A DNA stretch of 41,988 bases from Bacteroidales bacterium UBA4621 (GTDB lineage: Bacteria; Bacteroidota; Bacteroidia; Bacteroidales; Paludibacteraceae). Below are positions 35,801-41,988 of the stretch, one piece after another. Position 1 is the stretch's first letter, and each line of letters opens with the position of its first letter. Below the pieces are notes generated by a model. It saw nothing but the letters and a program-made list of their open reading frames with translations. It was not told the DNA's origin and searched no databases. The stretch spans positions 1-41,988 of the forward strand of contig DGIN01000042.1 of NCBI GenBank assembly GCA_002387325.1. Reading direction: 5' to 3'. Position numbers and translations under genes: made by a program.

Positions 35801-36184
35801 AAGCACAGTCTGCTCAGCGTCCAACTTGGTGGTAGCACCGGTAAACAGACGCTTATCCTGCTTGACCATACCCTGAACGACCACCTCCTGAATCTGCTGC
35901 GCGTCGCTCTCTAATTGAATTTTCATAGTGGGCTTAACAGGCACGGTAACCGTCTTGTAACCCATATAGGAAATCACAAGATTTTTCACCCCTGCAGGTA
36001 CTGTCAACTCAAAATTACCATCGAAATCGGTTACAGTACCAACCGTTGTACCTTGAGCAACGATATTTGCACCAATGGCGCCCTCTCCTGTATCCTCCAG
36101 CACGATACCAGTTACCTTGGTTTGCGCCATAGCCGTAGTCGCCACCAAGAACAGGCTCATCAACAAACAATAAACTTGTTTCAT
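32828..36184 (-). CDS. SusC/RagA family TonB-dependent outer-membrane transporter
   Basis: 1118 residues. A signal peptide (about 1-20, ending TTAMAQ) is followed by a carboxypeptidase-regulatory-like domain (VTGIVLEDTGEGAIGANI, DFDGNFELTVP, ISYMGYKTV), a TonB-box region, and the plug with the SusC signature around RGATSIYGASKPLWVVDG. The rest is the 22-strand barrel, ending FTLTVKLGF. It has no N-terminal STN domain, so it is not of the kind that signals to an anti-sigma factor, and no sigma, anti-sigma or hybrid two-component gene is near. The start is ATG at 36184; an in-frame upstream extension to 36244 lies over the leader and is rejected. It is the first gene of the operon behind a strong promoter. 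Confidence 0.96.
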   Translation of the reverse strand: MKQVYCLLMSLFLVATTAMAQTKVTGIVLEDTGEGAIGANIVAQGTTVGTVTDFDGNFELTVPAGVKNLVISYMGYKTVTVPVKPTMKIQLESDAQQIQEVVVQGMVKQDKRLFTGATTKLDAEQTVLSGMTDVSRSLEGRAAGVSVQNVSGTFGTAPKIRVRGATSIYGASKPLWVVDGVVLEDAVEMDAADLSSGDAKTLIASAISGINSEDIESFQILKDGSATSIYGARAMAGVIVVTTKKGQAGKSKLSYTGEITYRMIPSYDDYNIANSQEQMGIYQELERKGWLEYSSLISAKNSGIYGLMYNMIDKGTLANTETAKNAFLREAEFRNTDWFAELFNQTVMHNHSVSFSTGTERARVYASLSALQDPGWYKSSEMSRFTGNMNASYDLLPSTSKQKLTASIATMGSYRKQKAPGTVSASTDPITGAVSREFDINPFSYAMNTSRVLSPDAIYRRNYCDFNINDELEKNYIDIKVTDLKFQGELNYKPIRGLEFNALAAIRYQASRQEHNIMDDSNQARAYRAGIDPEDNTIRENNSYLYTDPDDPTALPETILPKGGIYNLTEYSLLSTDFRATVAYNADLGRNGDHILSLFGGGELNSTDRQYTWFRGWGYQYNNGGTPYNDYRLFKQAQEENTNYFSNTFSYYRNLAFFGMATYSYKGRYTVNGTIRYEGTNKLGKSRAARWLPTWNVSAAWNAHEESWWAPTFDKWWTHASLKASYSLTADRGPTSVTNSLAVFESYTPFRPSTNASETGIQLSDLENSELTYEKKHELNIGVAFGFVDNRINLEFDWYKRNNYDLIGYVQTMGVGGQVTKLANDATMSSQGCEFTFSTVNVKTRDFRWTTDWIFSWAENKITKLDSRSQIYQLVSGTALGRLEGYPVGALFSIPFAGLTEEGLPTFYIDKEHTQVIGPGQYDQINFQDYQNVDYLTYEGSIDPTITGSFGNTFSWKGLKLNVFFTYSFGNVLRLDPLCYVYRSEYSDLTASMKEMKNRWEVPGDEAITTIPAIATTRQFDQISNLQDAYSAYNYSTERVAKGDFIRLKELSLAYDLPAKVFEGQKAVSSFGVKLSATNLWLAYADKKLNGRDPEYYNAGGVSSPVPRQFTLTVKLGF

Positions 36185-36268
36185 ATCGTATAAGTAATCA
36201 TTTTCACAATCAAGTATTCTCCTCTCACTATCAAGTACCCTCAAAAGTAGAGTATTTCAATAAGTGCG

Positions 36269-36300
36269 CAAAGGTACTACTTATTTTTGACGCGTGCAAA
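36269..36300 (-). promoter_or_regulatory. Promoter of the SusCD operon
   Basis: On the minus strand TTTG (36297-36300), 20 bases, TACCTTTG (36269-36276). The leader is about 80 bases and holds two copies of ATCAAGTA. The spacer resembles that of the promoter at 41803. The rest of the gene-free interval 36185-36537 shows only AT-rich sequence and a short ATGTT/AACAT palindrome. Confidence 0.85.
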
Positions 36301-36537
36301 CATTCTGTCGTTTTTTTATGTTAAAAAGCAGCAAAATGCGTATTTTGCACAATTTTTATGCATATCTTTGATGTTTATGCAATAAAAATACCGGCAAATA
36401 GCGGGAAAAATATGTTTTATAACATAAAAAATGAGACTTGCCAACCGCCCACCCACCGCTCACGTTGCCGTCTTTTCGCCGTAAATGTCAATAAGGATAA
36501 TAAACTTATTGGACAAATTAGTACAAAAAACAGCATT

Positions 36538-37767
36538 CTACCGATAGGTCAGCAGAAACAGTGAGTCGGGCGCAAAGACTTCACTGGCAATGGTCTGCAA
36601 AATAGCAGGGGAGGTTCGGGAAATGCGGGCGAAAGACTCTTCCCACGTAGGGGCATAACCGTAGTAAAGGACGGATTTTGCCATAGCCAGAGCATTATTC
36701 TCCTGATTCTCTGCCGAGATAGCCATCTGCCCGCGCAGTTGGGCAAGGGCATTTCGCAGAGCGGTATCGGTCAGCGGCTTGTCGCACAAGTGCGCCAACT
36801 CACGTCTGGTCAAATCAAGACAGCGATTGAGATACTCCGGTTCGCAAGCGAAATAGACGCACCAATAGCCCGTATCGGACAAGGGCGTATAGGTGGATTC
36901 GACAGTATAGACCAGTCCGCGCGACTCGCGAAGGCTGATATTCAGGTGCGAATTGAGACTGCCGCCGCCTAATATATTATTAAGGAGATAGAGCGGCAAC
37001 TGGTATTCGTGTCCCAACGGATAGGCGCGGTTTCCCAGCAGCACATGTGTCTGATGGGTGTGTTTGCGATAGGAGGTCTCTGCGGCGGGTATGTCGGCAG
37101 GAGCAGTGCGGGTTATGACACCGGAAGCGGGCTGCACAAAGCCGAACTCCCGTTCCGCCAAACGGAAAACACGCTCCGGAGCAAGATTGCCCTGACTGAA
37201 AACGACCATCCTGTCGGGGCGGTAGTGCTGCCCCATCCATGCCAGCGGCAAGGCGGGCGAACTGCTGATATGGCGGAGCGTTTTCTTTGTTCCGAGTATG
37301 GGCATAGCCAGCGGATGACTCCGGAAAACAAGATTTTCAAAGTCGTCGTATATCAGTTCGCTCGGCGAATCATTGTAGCCCTCTATCTCATCATAGATGA
37401 CAGTGCGTTCCTTGTCGGTCTCGTGTTGCGGAAAAGTGGGGCAAAGCACCATCTCGGCAATGAGATGGAGCGTGCGGGTGATATGCTCGGTGAGCGTAGC
37501 GGCATAAAAAGTGGTTTCCTCCTTGGTCGTATAGGCATTGATTTCACCGCCGATACCCTCTATGCTGTTGATAATCTGCCGTGCGGTGTGGTGGACAGTA
37601 CCTTTGAAAACACAATGCTCGATATAGTGCGCCATACCGTTTTCGGCAGGCTGCTCGTCGCGCGTACCCGTGCCGACCATCACCCCCACATACGCCACAA
37701 CAGAGGGCGTCTGGCGGTGTACCACCCGGATACCGTTGGGCAGAGTATGATAAAAAGTTTGGTTCAT
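36538..37767 (-). CDS. M16 family zinc peptidase (processing-protease-like)
   Basis: A 409-residue peptidase of the pitrilysin/mitochondrial-processing-peptidase family. The inverted zinc motif HxxEH is HYIEH at 47-51, with Glu127 (in YDEIEGYNDSPSE) 76 residues later as the third ligand, exactly the family spacing. The second, inactive half contains GGSLNSHLNISLRESRGLVYTVES, split here by variable residues, and SLFLLTYR at the end. No signal peptide is seen from the ATG at 37767, so it is probably cytoplasmic. The frame is open upstream through the antisense of tRNA-Leu, but the family starts at the MNQTFYHTLPNGIRV position. It is transcribed away from the tRNA gene. Confidence 0.93.
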   Translation of the reverse strand: MNQTFYHTLPNGIRVVHRQTPSVVAYVGVMVGTGTRDEQPAENGMAHYIEHCVFKGTVHHTARQIINSIEGIGGEINAYTTKEETTFYAATLTEHITRTLHLIAEMVLCPTFPQHETDKERTVIYDEIEGYNDSPSELIYDDFENLVFRSHPLAMPILGTKKTLRHISSSPALPLAWMGQHYRPDRMVVFSQGNLAPERVFRLAEREFGFVQPASGVITRTAPADIPAAETSYRKHTHQTHVLLGNRAYPLGHEYQLPLYLLNNILGGGSLNSHLNISLRESRGLVYTVESTYTPLSDTGYWCVYFACEPEYLNRCLDLTRRELAHLCDKPLTDTALRNALAQLRGQMAISAENQENNALAMAKSVLYYGYAPTWEESFARISRTSPAILQTIASEVFAPDSLFLLTYR

Positions 37768-37770
37768 AGA

Positions 37771-37802
37771 TTTGCGTAATCCGATTATTTGTCGTACCTT
37801 TG
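37771..37802 (+). promoter_or_regulatory. Promoter of tRNA-Leu
   Basis: TTTG at 37771-37774, 20 bases, TACCTTTG at 37795-37802. The tRNA starts 25 bases downstream. Confidence 0.85.
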
Positions 37803-37826
37803 CAACCGCTTTTTGCGGAAGCGTAT

Positions 37827-37908
37827 GCGGCATTGGCGGAATTGGTAGACGCGCCAGACTTAGGATCTGGTTCCTCACAGAGTGAAGGTTCGAGTCCTTT
37901 ATGCCGCA
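37827..37908 (+). tRNA. tRNA-Leu (TAG)
   Basis: An 82-base class II tRNA. Acceptor arms GCGGCAT and ATGCCGC pair fully, the anticodon loop is CTTAGGA (anticodon TAG), the variable arm is long as expected for Leu, and the T-loop is TTCGAGT. The discriminator is A; CCA is not encoded. Confidence 0.97.
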
Positions 37909-37910
37909 CA

Positions 37911-37936
37911 AACGAGCCTTTTTGGCTCGTTTTTTG
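37911..37936 (+). terminator. Terminator after tRNA-Leu
   Basis: AACGAGCC (37911-37918) pairs with GGCTCGTT (37924-37931) around a T5 loop, followed by a T-run. Confidence 0.9.
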
Positions 37937-37968
37937 TAGGCAGAAACGTTAATTCTATATCCTTATAT

Positions 37969-38475
37969 ATGAAACGTGTTGTATTTTTTATAGTTATAGC
38001 CGTAAGTGTGATGACGGCATCGTGTTCGTTGGATCAGCAGTCGCAATATACCCCGCTACTGAAATGTATGAATATGGTATGCTACCATACCGACTCTCTC
38101 TACCGGGATACTTTGAAGTATGAAAAGGTTGACGAGAAGGGAGTGTATAAGATGAAAGCCATTCATAAAGGCGATACTGTCCGTGCGGTGATTGTACTGA
38201 ACGCAGTAACGAACACCCTTACCGGATTTTCCATCACGTACGACAGCACCGAACTGATAGCACAAGTGGATTCCGTCGAGTGTATTCAGCACGCCTTGCT
38301 TGATACTTCCGACCCCGCACACGGCAAACTGTACTTCAAACCGGCGTTCACTTATGCCGCCTTCCCTATCCATTATATCCCGCTCAAAACAGGTTCGGCG
38401 GACATCAAACTGACCGTGGAATCGGACTCGAAGTATTCGCCCAACAGCCTCTCGATGACGCAACCCGTAGAATAG
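37969..38475 (+). CDS. Lipoprotein of unknown function
   Basis: 168 residues with a lipoprotein signal peptide (lipobox TASC, Cys19). The mature part is predicted mostly beta: alternating hydrophobic strands such as TVRAVIVLNAVTNTLTGFSI and SADIKLTVESD, resembling an Ig-like fold, but I do not recognise a family. The start is ATG at 37969, because the frame upstream runs through the tRNA-Leu gene. No promoter is visible between the tRNA terminator and the gene, so it may depend on read-through. It ends at a strong terminator shared with mazG. Confidence 0.75.
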   Translation: MKRVVFFIVIAVSVMTASCSLDQQSQYTPLLKCMNMVCYHTDSLYRDTLKYEKVDEKGVYKMKAIHKGDTVRAVIVLNAVTNTLTGFSITYDSTELIAQVDSVECIQHALLDTSDPAHGKLYFKPAFTYAAFPIHYIPLKTGSADIKLTVESDSKYSPNSLSMTQPVE

Positions 38476-38491
38476 TGCGTGATACGCAATG

Positions 38492-38523
38492 AAAGACCAT
38501 CGGCTAACCGATGGTCTTTTTTG
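38492..38523. terminator. Bidirectional terminator between the lipoprotein gene and mazG
   Basis: A 12-bp perfect stem (38492-38503 with 38508-38519) with loop CTAA and A/T tracts. The loop contains the mazG stop codon, so the last mazG codons form one arm. Confidence 0.9.
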
Positions 38524-39301
38524 CTTCGTCCCACAGGGCGTCCATCTCGGCGAGGGACATATCCTGCAAACTCTTTCCCTGCCCCGCGGCTTTCTGCTCT
38601 ATATAGTTGAAGCGGCGGATAAACTTGATGTTAGTCATCTCAAGCGCATTGTCAGGGCGAATCTTGTACAGCCGTGCAGCATTCACCAGTGCAAACAGCA
38701 CATCGCCGAACTCGGCAGTCGCCTTTTGGTTGTCCATATTCTTCACCTCCGTCTCAAACTCCGCAATCTCCTCTTTCACTTTCTGCCACACATCTTCGGG
38801 CTGCTCCCAGTCGAAACCCGCATTCGCGGCTTTGTCCTGAATACGGTACGCCTTCACCAACGATGGCAATGCATCGGGGATACCGGCAAGCACGGTCTTG
38901 TTGCCGCCTTTCTCTTTCAGTTTCACCTGCTCCCACAGGTGGCTCACCTCCTCGGCGTTCTGCGCTGCCGTCTCACCATAGACATGCGGGTGGCGGAATA
39001 CCAGTTTGTCGCACAGGCGGTTACATACGTCGGCAATGTCGAAATCGCCCGTCTCACTGCCTAACTTCGCATAGAAAACGATATGCAAAAGCACATCGCC
39101 GAGTTCTTTGCTTATCTCCGTTTTGTCGCCTTTCACAATGGCGGAGGTCAATTCGTAAACCTCCTCAATCGTGTTCTGGCGCAGGCTCTCGAAAGTCTGT
39201 TTCCTGTCCCACGGGCATTTCTCGCGCAGGGTATCCATCACGGTGAGCAGACGGTCGAATGCCGCCAACTGCTCCTCGCGGGTATGTAGTTGTTTCTCCA
39301 T
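38504..39301 (-). CDS. mazG: Nucleoside triphosphate pyrophosphohydrolase MazG
   Basis: A 265-residue two-domain MazG that hydrolyses NTPs and dNTPs to monophosphates and pyrophosphate. The first domain has REKCPWDRKQTFESL, the metal motif EExxE at 46-50 (NTIEEVYEL) with KELGDVLLH (E66, D69), and YAKLGSETGDFDIADV. The second has VKEEIAEFETE and AEFGDVLFALVNAARL. The start is ATG at 39301. It lies alone between a shared terminator and an array of 11-bp repeats. Possible roles are nucleotide-pool cleaning and stress control of ppGpp, known from E. coli only. Confidence 0.96.
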   Translation of the reverse strand: MEKQLHTREEQLAAFDRLLTVMDTLREKCPWDRKQTFESLRQNTIEEVYELTSAIVKGDKTEISKELGDVLLHIVFYAKLGSETGDFDIADVCNRLCDKLVFRHPHVYGETAAQNAEEVSHLWEQVKLKEKGGNKTVLAGIPDALPSLVKAYRIQDKAANAGFDWEQPEDVWQKVKEEIAEFETEVKNMDNQKATAEFGDVLFALVNAARLYKIRPDNALEMTNIKFIRRFNYIEQKAAGQGKSLQDMSLAEMDALWDEAKKTIG

Positions 39302-39414
39302 ATTATTTCCGGTTGTTTCTATCCGTTAATTTATCTCCGTTAAAAGGACTTTTTCCTCCATTAATGCCCGTTAAAGAACCATCAAAATGCACCGTTAATT
39401 CTTTTGCCCGTTTT

Positions 39415-39489
39415 GTTATAGGATCGTTATAGGATGGTTATAGGATAGAAAAGGTCATCCTCCTTATATCCTCCTTACATCCTCCTTAC
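39415..39489. repeat. Two opposed 11-bp arrays between mazG and lpxH
   Basis: GTTATAGGATC/G/A repeats three times from 39415, then after 9 bases ATCCTCCTTAT/C repeats three times from 39457. Both types hold a GGAT core, on opposite strands. Upstream, 39323-39397 has four CCGTTA words. Confidence 0.9.
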
Positions 39490-39495
39490 TTTCCA

Positions 39496-40278
39496 TTATG
39501 CATTGTGCATTGAAAGTGTTCCTTGCGGGGTAAGGGTGGCATACGTCCATTGTTGGAAGCAGTCGCCGAGTATGAGAACACGGCTATTACGGGTGATCTG
39601 CAGGTCGAGTTCGATATGCCTGTGCCCGAAGATATAGTAGTCGTGGTGGTTGCCAATCCGCTCCTGCTCTTTGGCAAACAGCACCTGTTCCTCTTGGTTC
39701 TCGCCTTTGTAGGGGCAGGGTCTCGCCAACTCTTTGCGGCGGCTATTAGCCGCCCAGTTGTAGCCGAAACGGTTGCCCCACGCAGGCGGCACAAGGCGGA
39801 ACAGCCATTGCAACAGGCGCGAATGGAACACACGGCGCAAAAACATAAAACGCTTGATTTTCTTGAGAACAAACGGCGGATAAAGCGTCTGCCAGTCGGA
39901 CGGCATCACCCCGTCACCATGCCCGAGAAAAAGCGTCTTGCCATAGCAAACAACCGTCTCGGGTTTTCTGTGAACGATTACGCCCGTACGGCGGGCAAGC
40001 CTGCCGAAAGTCCACAGGTCGTGGTTGCCAACGAAATAGTGTATCGCTATCCCCTTGCGGGTCATCGCCTGCAACTGCTCCAGAAAAGGTGTGTATTCCG
40101 CTTTCGACGGGTCGCGCCACAAATACTCGTACCAGAAATCGAACATATCGCCCAGCATATACACAGCCTCGGCATCCTGCTCCATACGGCGTAGCAACCC
40201 GACCACTTTGCGCTGATTGTCCGCCGCATCGGGCAACGCCCGCGAACCGAGATGTGCATCGCTCAAAAAATAAATCAT
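39496..40278 (-). CDS. lpxH: UDP-2,3-diacylglucosamine hydrolase (lipid A synthesis)
   Basis: A 260-residue calcineurin-like phosphoesterase that cleaves UDP-2,3-diacylglucosamine to lipid X at the inner membrane. The metal ligands are in order: SDAHLG (D7, H9), LGDMFDFWYEY (D44), VGNHDLW (N85, H86), LGHGDG (H120) and GHRH (218-221). The start is ATG at 40278, because the family begins at IYFLSDAHL. The last residues, SMHNA, and the stop codon are encoded by copies of the 7-bp repeat CAATGCA. A (TGCATTG)3 array also separates it from the upstream MIP18 gene, with which it is probably co-transcribed. Confidence 0.94.
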   Translation of the reverse strand: MIYFLSDAHLGSRALPDAADNQRKVVGLLRRMEQDAEAVYMLGDMFDFWYEYLWRDPSKAEYTPFLEQLQAMTRKGIAIHYFVGNHDLWTFGRLARRTGVIVHRKPETVVCYGKTLFLGHGDGVMPSDWQTLYPPFVLKKIKRFMFLRRVFHSRLLQWLFRLVPPAWGNRFGYNWAANSRRKELARPCPYKGENQEEQVLFAKEQERIGNHHDYYIFGHRHIELDLQITRNSRVLILGDCFQQWTYATLTPQGTLSMHNA

Positions 40279-40299
40279 ACCTGCTTCATTACGCATTTA

Positions 40300-40320
40300 T
40301 GCATTGTGCATTGTGCATTG
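40300..40320. repeat. 7-bp tandem repeat between the MIP18 gene and lpxH
   Basis: Three exact TGCATTG units at 40300, 40307 and 40314 (CAATGCA on the coding strand), 22 bases before the lpxH start. Confidence 0.9.
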
Positions 40321-40322
40321 TC

Positions 40323-40637
40323 TTACATCATACCCAGTTCCAACTTGGCTTCCTCGCTCATCATGTCTTTGTTCCATTCGGGCTCGAAGACGATGTTCAC
40401 ATTCACCTGTTTGATGCCCTCCACACTGCCCACTTTCTGGCGTATATCCTCCACGAGGAAATCGCCCGCAGGGCAACTCGGAGCGGTAAGGGTCATATCG
40501 ATGTTGCAGATGCCGTCGTCGGTGATGTCAATCTTGTAAATCAGTCCGAGGTCGTATATATTCACGGGTATCTCCGGGTCGAAAACCGTCTTGAGCATTC
40601 GGAGCACCTCTTCCTCTTTTTGTAAAAATTCGTTCAT
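40323..40637 (-). CDS. MIP18 family Fe-S assembly factor (DUF59, SufT-like)
   Basis: A 104-residue protein of the MIP18/DUF59 family. It has TVFDPEIPVNIYDLGLIYKI, the core TAPSCPAGDF with the conserved cysteine (about residue 55), and VNVNIVFEPEWNKDMMSE at the end, split by variable residues. Family members such as SufT and PaaD help mature Fe-S proteins. Only sufB represents the Suf pathway elsewhere in this window. It has its own promoter and lies 44 bases upstream of lpxH on the same strand. Confidence 0.92.
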   Translation of the reverse strand: MNEFLQKEEEVLRMLKTVFDPEIPVNIYDLGLIYKIDITDDGICNIDMTLTAPSCPAGDFLVEDIRQKVGSVEGIKQVNVNIVFEPEWNKDMMSEEAKLELGMM

Positions 40638-40669
40638 ATCAGTATATTCTCGTCATACCAAACAGACTG

Positions 40670-40701
40670 CAAAATTACTGCAAAAAAGTGAAATAGGCAA
40701 A
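40670..40701 (-). promoter_or_regulatory. Promoter of the MIP18-lpxH operon
   Basis: On the minus strand TTTG (40698-40701), 20 bases, TAATTTTG (40670-40677). Confidence 0.8.
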
Positions 40702-40771
40702 CATTGCACGCCGTTAGTCCGCAATTATCTTCCCTTTTGCCTGTTGGGCGCAGTACCGCCGGGTGGCAATA

Positions 40772-40805
40772 AAAAACGGAACCACCCGTCGGCAGTCCCG
40801 TTTTT
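40772..40805 (-). terminator. Terminator of the secreted OB-fold-like protein gene
   Basis: A 15-bp stem (40772-40786 with 40791-40805) complete on the minus-strand RNA with three G-U pairs, followed by a T6 run. Confidence 0.8.
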
Positions 40806-40828
40806 ACAGATTAGGGTCTGATACGTAT

Positions 40829-41695
40829 TTACTCTACCACAGCCCCCACAGCATTGTACTTCACACCGTTGCGGATAACAATGAGTTGCCCGTTCTCAAT
40901 AACTTTAACCGCTTTCTCTGCAACAATCGCATTGTTGATGGCGGTACTCTCCACAATAGTGCATTTACCGCCTTTTATTTGGATACTATAGTCTCCGCTT
41001 TCGTATTTATATTTCATAATTCGTCCCTGCACAGTTACCAAATTACCTACTTCAACAGGCTGCGAAACTGCAGTTTGGAAAGCATAGAAATTATCCTTTG
41101 AATCGTTTTGAGTACTTGCCATATAGAAATCTTGATTCTTATATTGGGTATTATACTCCTTTGCATAAGTTACATAACCCTTTACTATATATTGTTTTTT
41201 AGTGGAAGCATTATCCTCCAAAGCCGTTCCAATCTCTTTTGCTTTTTCCGGAGTAATTTCTTCAATCACTTCTCCTTCACCTTTTCCCTCACCCAATGTG
41301 ATAGTAACTTTGGCTAACCGTGCTTGACTAGGCAACTCTCCCGACTCCCACTTATTATCACCAACACCTATTGTACTTGCTAAACCACCGTCCTTGATAG
41401 AACCACTAACTTTGCCAAATTCAAAAGCAATCTGTTTAATGTTTTCTTCCGCCGAAATAGTAATAGCCGAATGAGCAAAAGCCGTTAGACAGAACTTTTT
41501 ATTTTGCCCTTTGTTAATCGTAAGTGTTACGCCATCTTTAACAACTTTCACCTCGCTACCGGGGTTTGCAGAACCTTGAGCCAATACATACAGTGTATCA
41601 TTGAAAACCACAGTATCCAACACCACGACTTTGTCCTCAGCCATCATACTTGCTGCGCAAAGAATGGCAGCCACAAAAGAGAAAAATTTCTTCAT
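40829..41695 (-). CDS. Secreted OB-fold-like protein with a short Por-like tail
   Basis: 288 residues. A signal peptide (about 1-19, ending SMMA) is followed by a beta-rich region (20-140) and then an OB-fold-like domain at about 145-250: TPEKAKEIGTAL, QYIVKGYVTYAKEY, FYMASTQND and VEVGNLVTVQGRIMKY follow the order seen in Bacteroidetes surface proteins of this type. The last 26 residues (VIENGQLIVIRNGVKYNAVG) match a tail common on secreted proteins of Bacteroidales. No lipobox. It is a single-gene unit with its own promoter and terminator. Binding function and partner are unknown. Confidence 0.7.
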   Translation of the reverse strand: MKKFFSFVAAILCAASMMAEDKVVVLDTVVFNDTLYVLAQGSANPGSEVKVVKDGVTLTINKGQNKKFCLTAFAHSAITISAEENIKQIAFEFGKVSGSIKDGGLASTIGVGDNKWESGELPSQARLAKVTITLGEGKGEGEVIEEITPEKAKEIGTALEDNASTKKQYIVKGYVTYAKEYNTQYKNQDFYMASTQNDSKDNFYAFQTAVSQPVEVGNLVTVQGRIMKYKYESGDYSIQIKGGKCTIVESTAINNAIVAEKAVKVIENGQLIVIRNGVKYNAVGAVVE

Positions 41696-41802
41696 AATGT
41701 TTTATTTTTAAGAGTTAGTTTATTGCCGCATAAAAACGACCGTTTTCTTGCGACACTTTTACGGTGTCTGTAGCAAGGAATAATCGCTTTCTTTTCTGTG
41801 TG

Positions 41803-41834
41803 CAAAGGTACGCCTATTTTTTGAGGTGTGCAAA
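41803..41834 (-). promoter_or_regulatory. Promoter of the secreted OB-fold-like protein gene
   Basis: On the minus strand TTTG (41831-41834), 20 bases, TACCTTTG (41803-41810). About 26 of 32 bases match the SusCD promoter, including 14 of 20 in the spacer. The leader contains a GACAC/GTGTC hairpin. Confidence 0.85.
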
Positions 41835-41958
41835 CTTATTTCGTGAAAAAATCATTAAATATGTTACATATCAGAAAATACGAGGGATTAAGAGACAAGA
41901 GTAATTGGGAAAACCATATACAAATACACTATAGATGCGGCAATTACGGCACAATAAC

Positions 41959-41988
41959 ATAGGAATCACCTAAGAATCACCTAAGAAT
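41959..41988. repeat. 11-bp array cut by the window end
   Basis: ATAGGAATCAC, CTAAGAATCAC and a partial CTAAGAAT follow one another at 41959, 41970 and 41981. On the other strand the unit reads GTGATTCTTAG, close to GTGATTCGTAT in the 25213-25256 array. Confidence 0.8.

Noticed and set aside
36185..36244. 20-residue extension of the susC-like gene
   Set aside because: It would place charged residues before a normal signal peptide and lies in the untranslated leader of the mapped promoter motif.

Overview
The window is a stretch of chromosome from a member of the Bacteroidales. The evidence is a SusC/SusD outer-membrane uptake locus, DUF4302, BACON and DUF4271 proteins, Por-like C-terminal tails, and about ten promoters of the Bacteroidetes primary-sigma type (TTTG, 19-20 bases, TANNTTTG). 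Ribosome-binding sites of the Shine-Dalgarno kind are essentially absent and several genes start with TTG or GTG. Family and genus cannot be fixed from the sequence alone. No phage, plasmid, transposase, CRISPR array or rRNA gene was seen.

Layout. 1-316: a GC-rich three-hairpin repeat, then a promoter. 317-3.7 kb: a flippase-like membrane protein converging on polA, whose product lacks nearly all of the proofreading domain. 4.0-7.0 kb: acpP, fabF, a small winged-helix protein and asd. 7.2-11.4 kb: one co-directional run of a U32 protein, a DUF4271 protein, hemD, rnpA, yidD and trmD. 11.4-12.3 kb: gene-free and repeat-rich. 12.3-20.4 kb: a TPR lipoprotein, a small anchored protein, mutL, a 5'-nucleotidase-like lipoprotein, a 58-residue membrane protein and parC. 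20.4-24.4 kb: tRNA-Phe and tRNA-Cys, sufB, and htpG on the minus strand. 24.4-25.5 kb: a second gene-free repeat region. 25.5-26.8 kb: tyrS. 26.9-36.2 kb: a minus-strand operon of susC-like, susD-like, zinc peptidase, DUF4302 lipoprotein and BACON protein genes. 36.5-41.7 kb: an M16 peptidase, tRNA-Leu, a lipoprotein, mazG, lpxH, a MIP18-family protein and a secreted OB-fold-like protein.

Most genes are housekeeping: lipid and lipid A synthesis, lysine/threonine/methionine precursors, haem, tRNA and RNase P maturation, mismatch repair, topoisomerase IV, Fe-S assembly and chaperoning. The one accessory module is the SusCD operon. Its metallopeptidase and the lack of any glycoside hydrolase suggest peptide or glycoprotein uptake rather than plain polysaccharide use.

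The least explained material is in the spaces between genes: (1) an 88-bp element with three hairpins, present twice in opposite orientation with its stems preserved; (2) tandem arrays with an 11-bp period at five loci, built from two related unit families; (3) 7-bp arrays ending at, or overlapping, start codons of downstream genes in operons; (4) a 141-bp repeat present twice that ends in a terminator-like hairpin.
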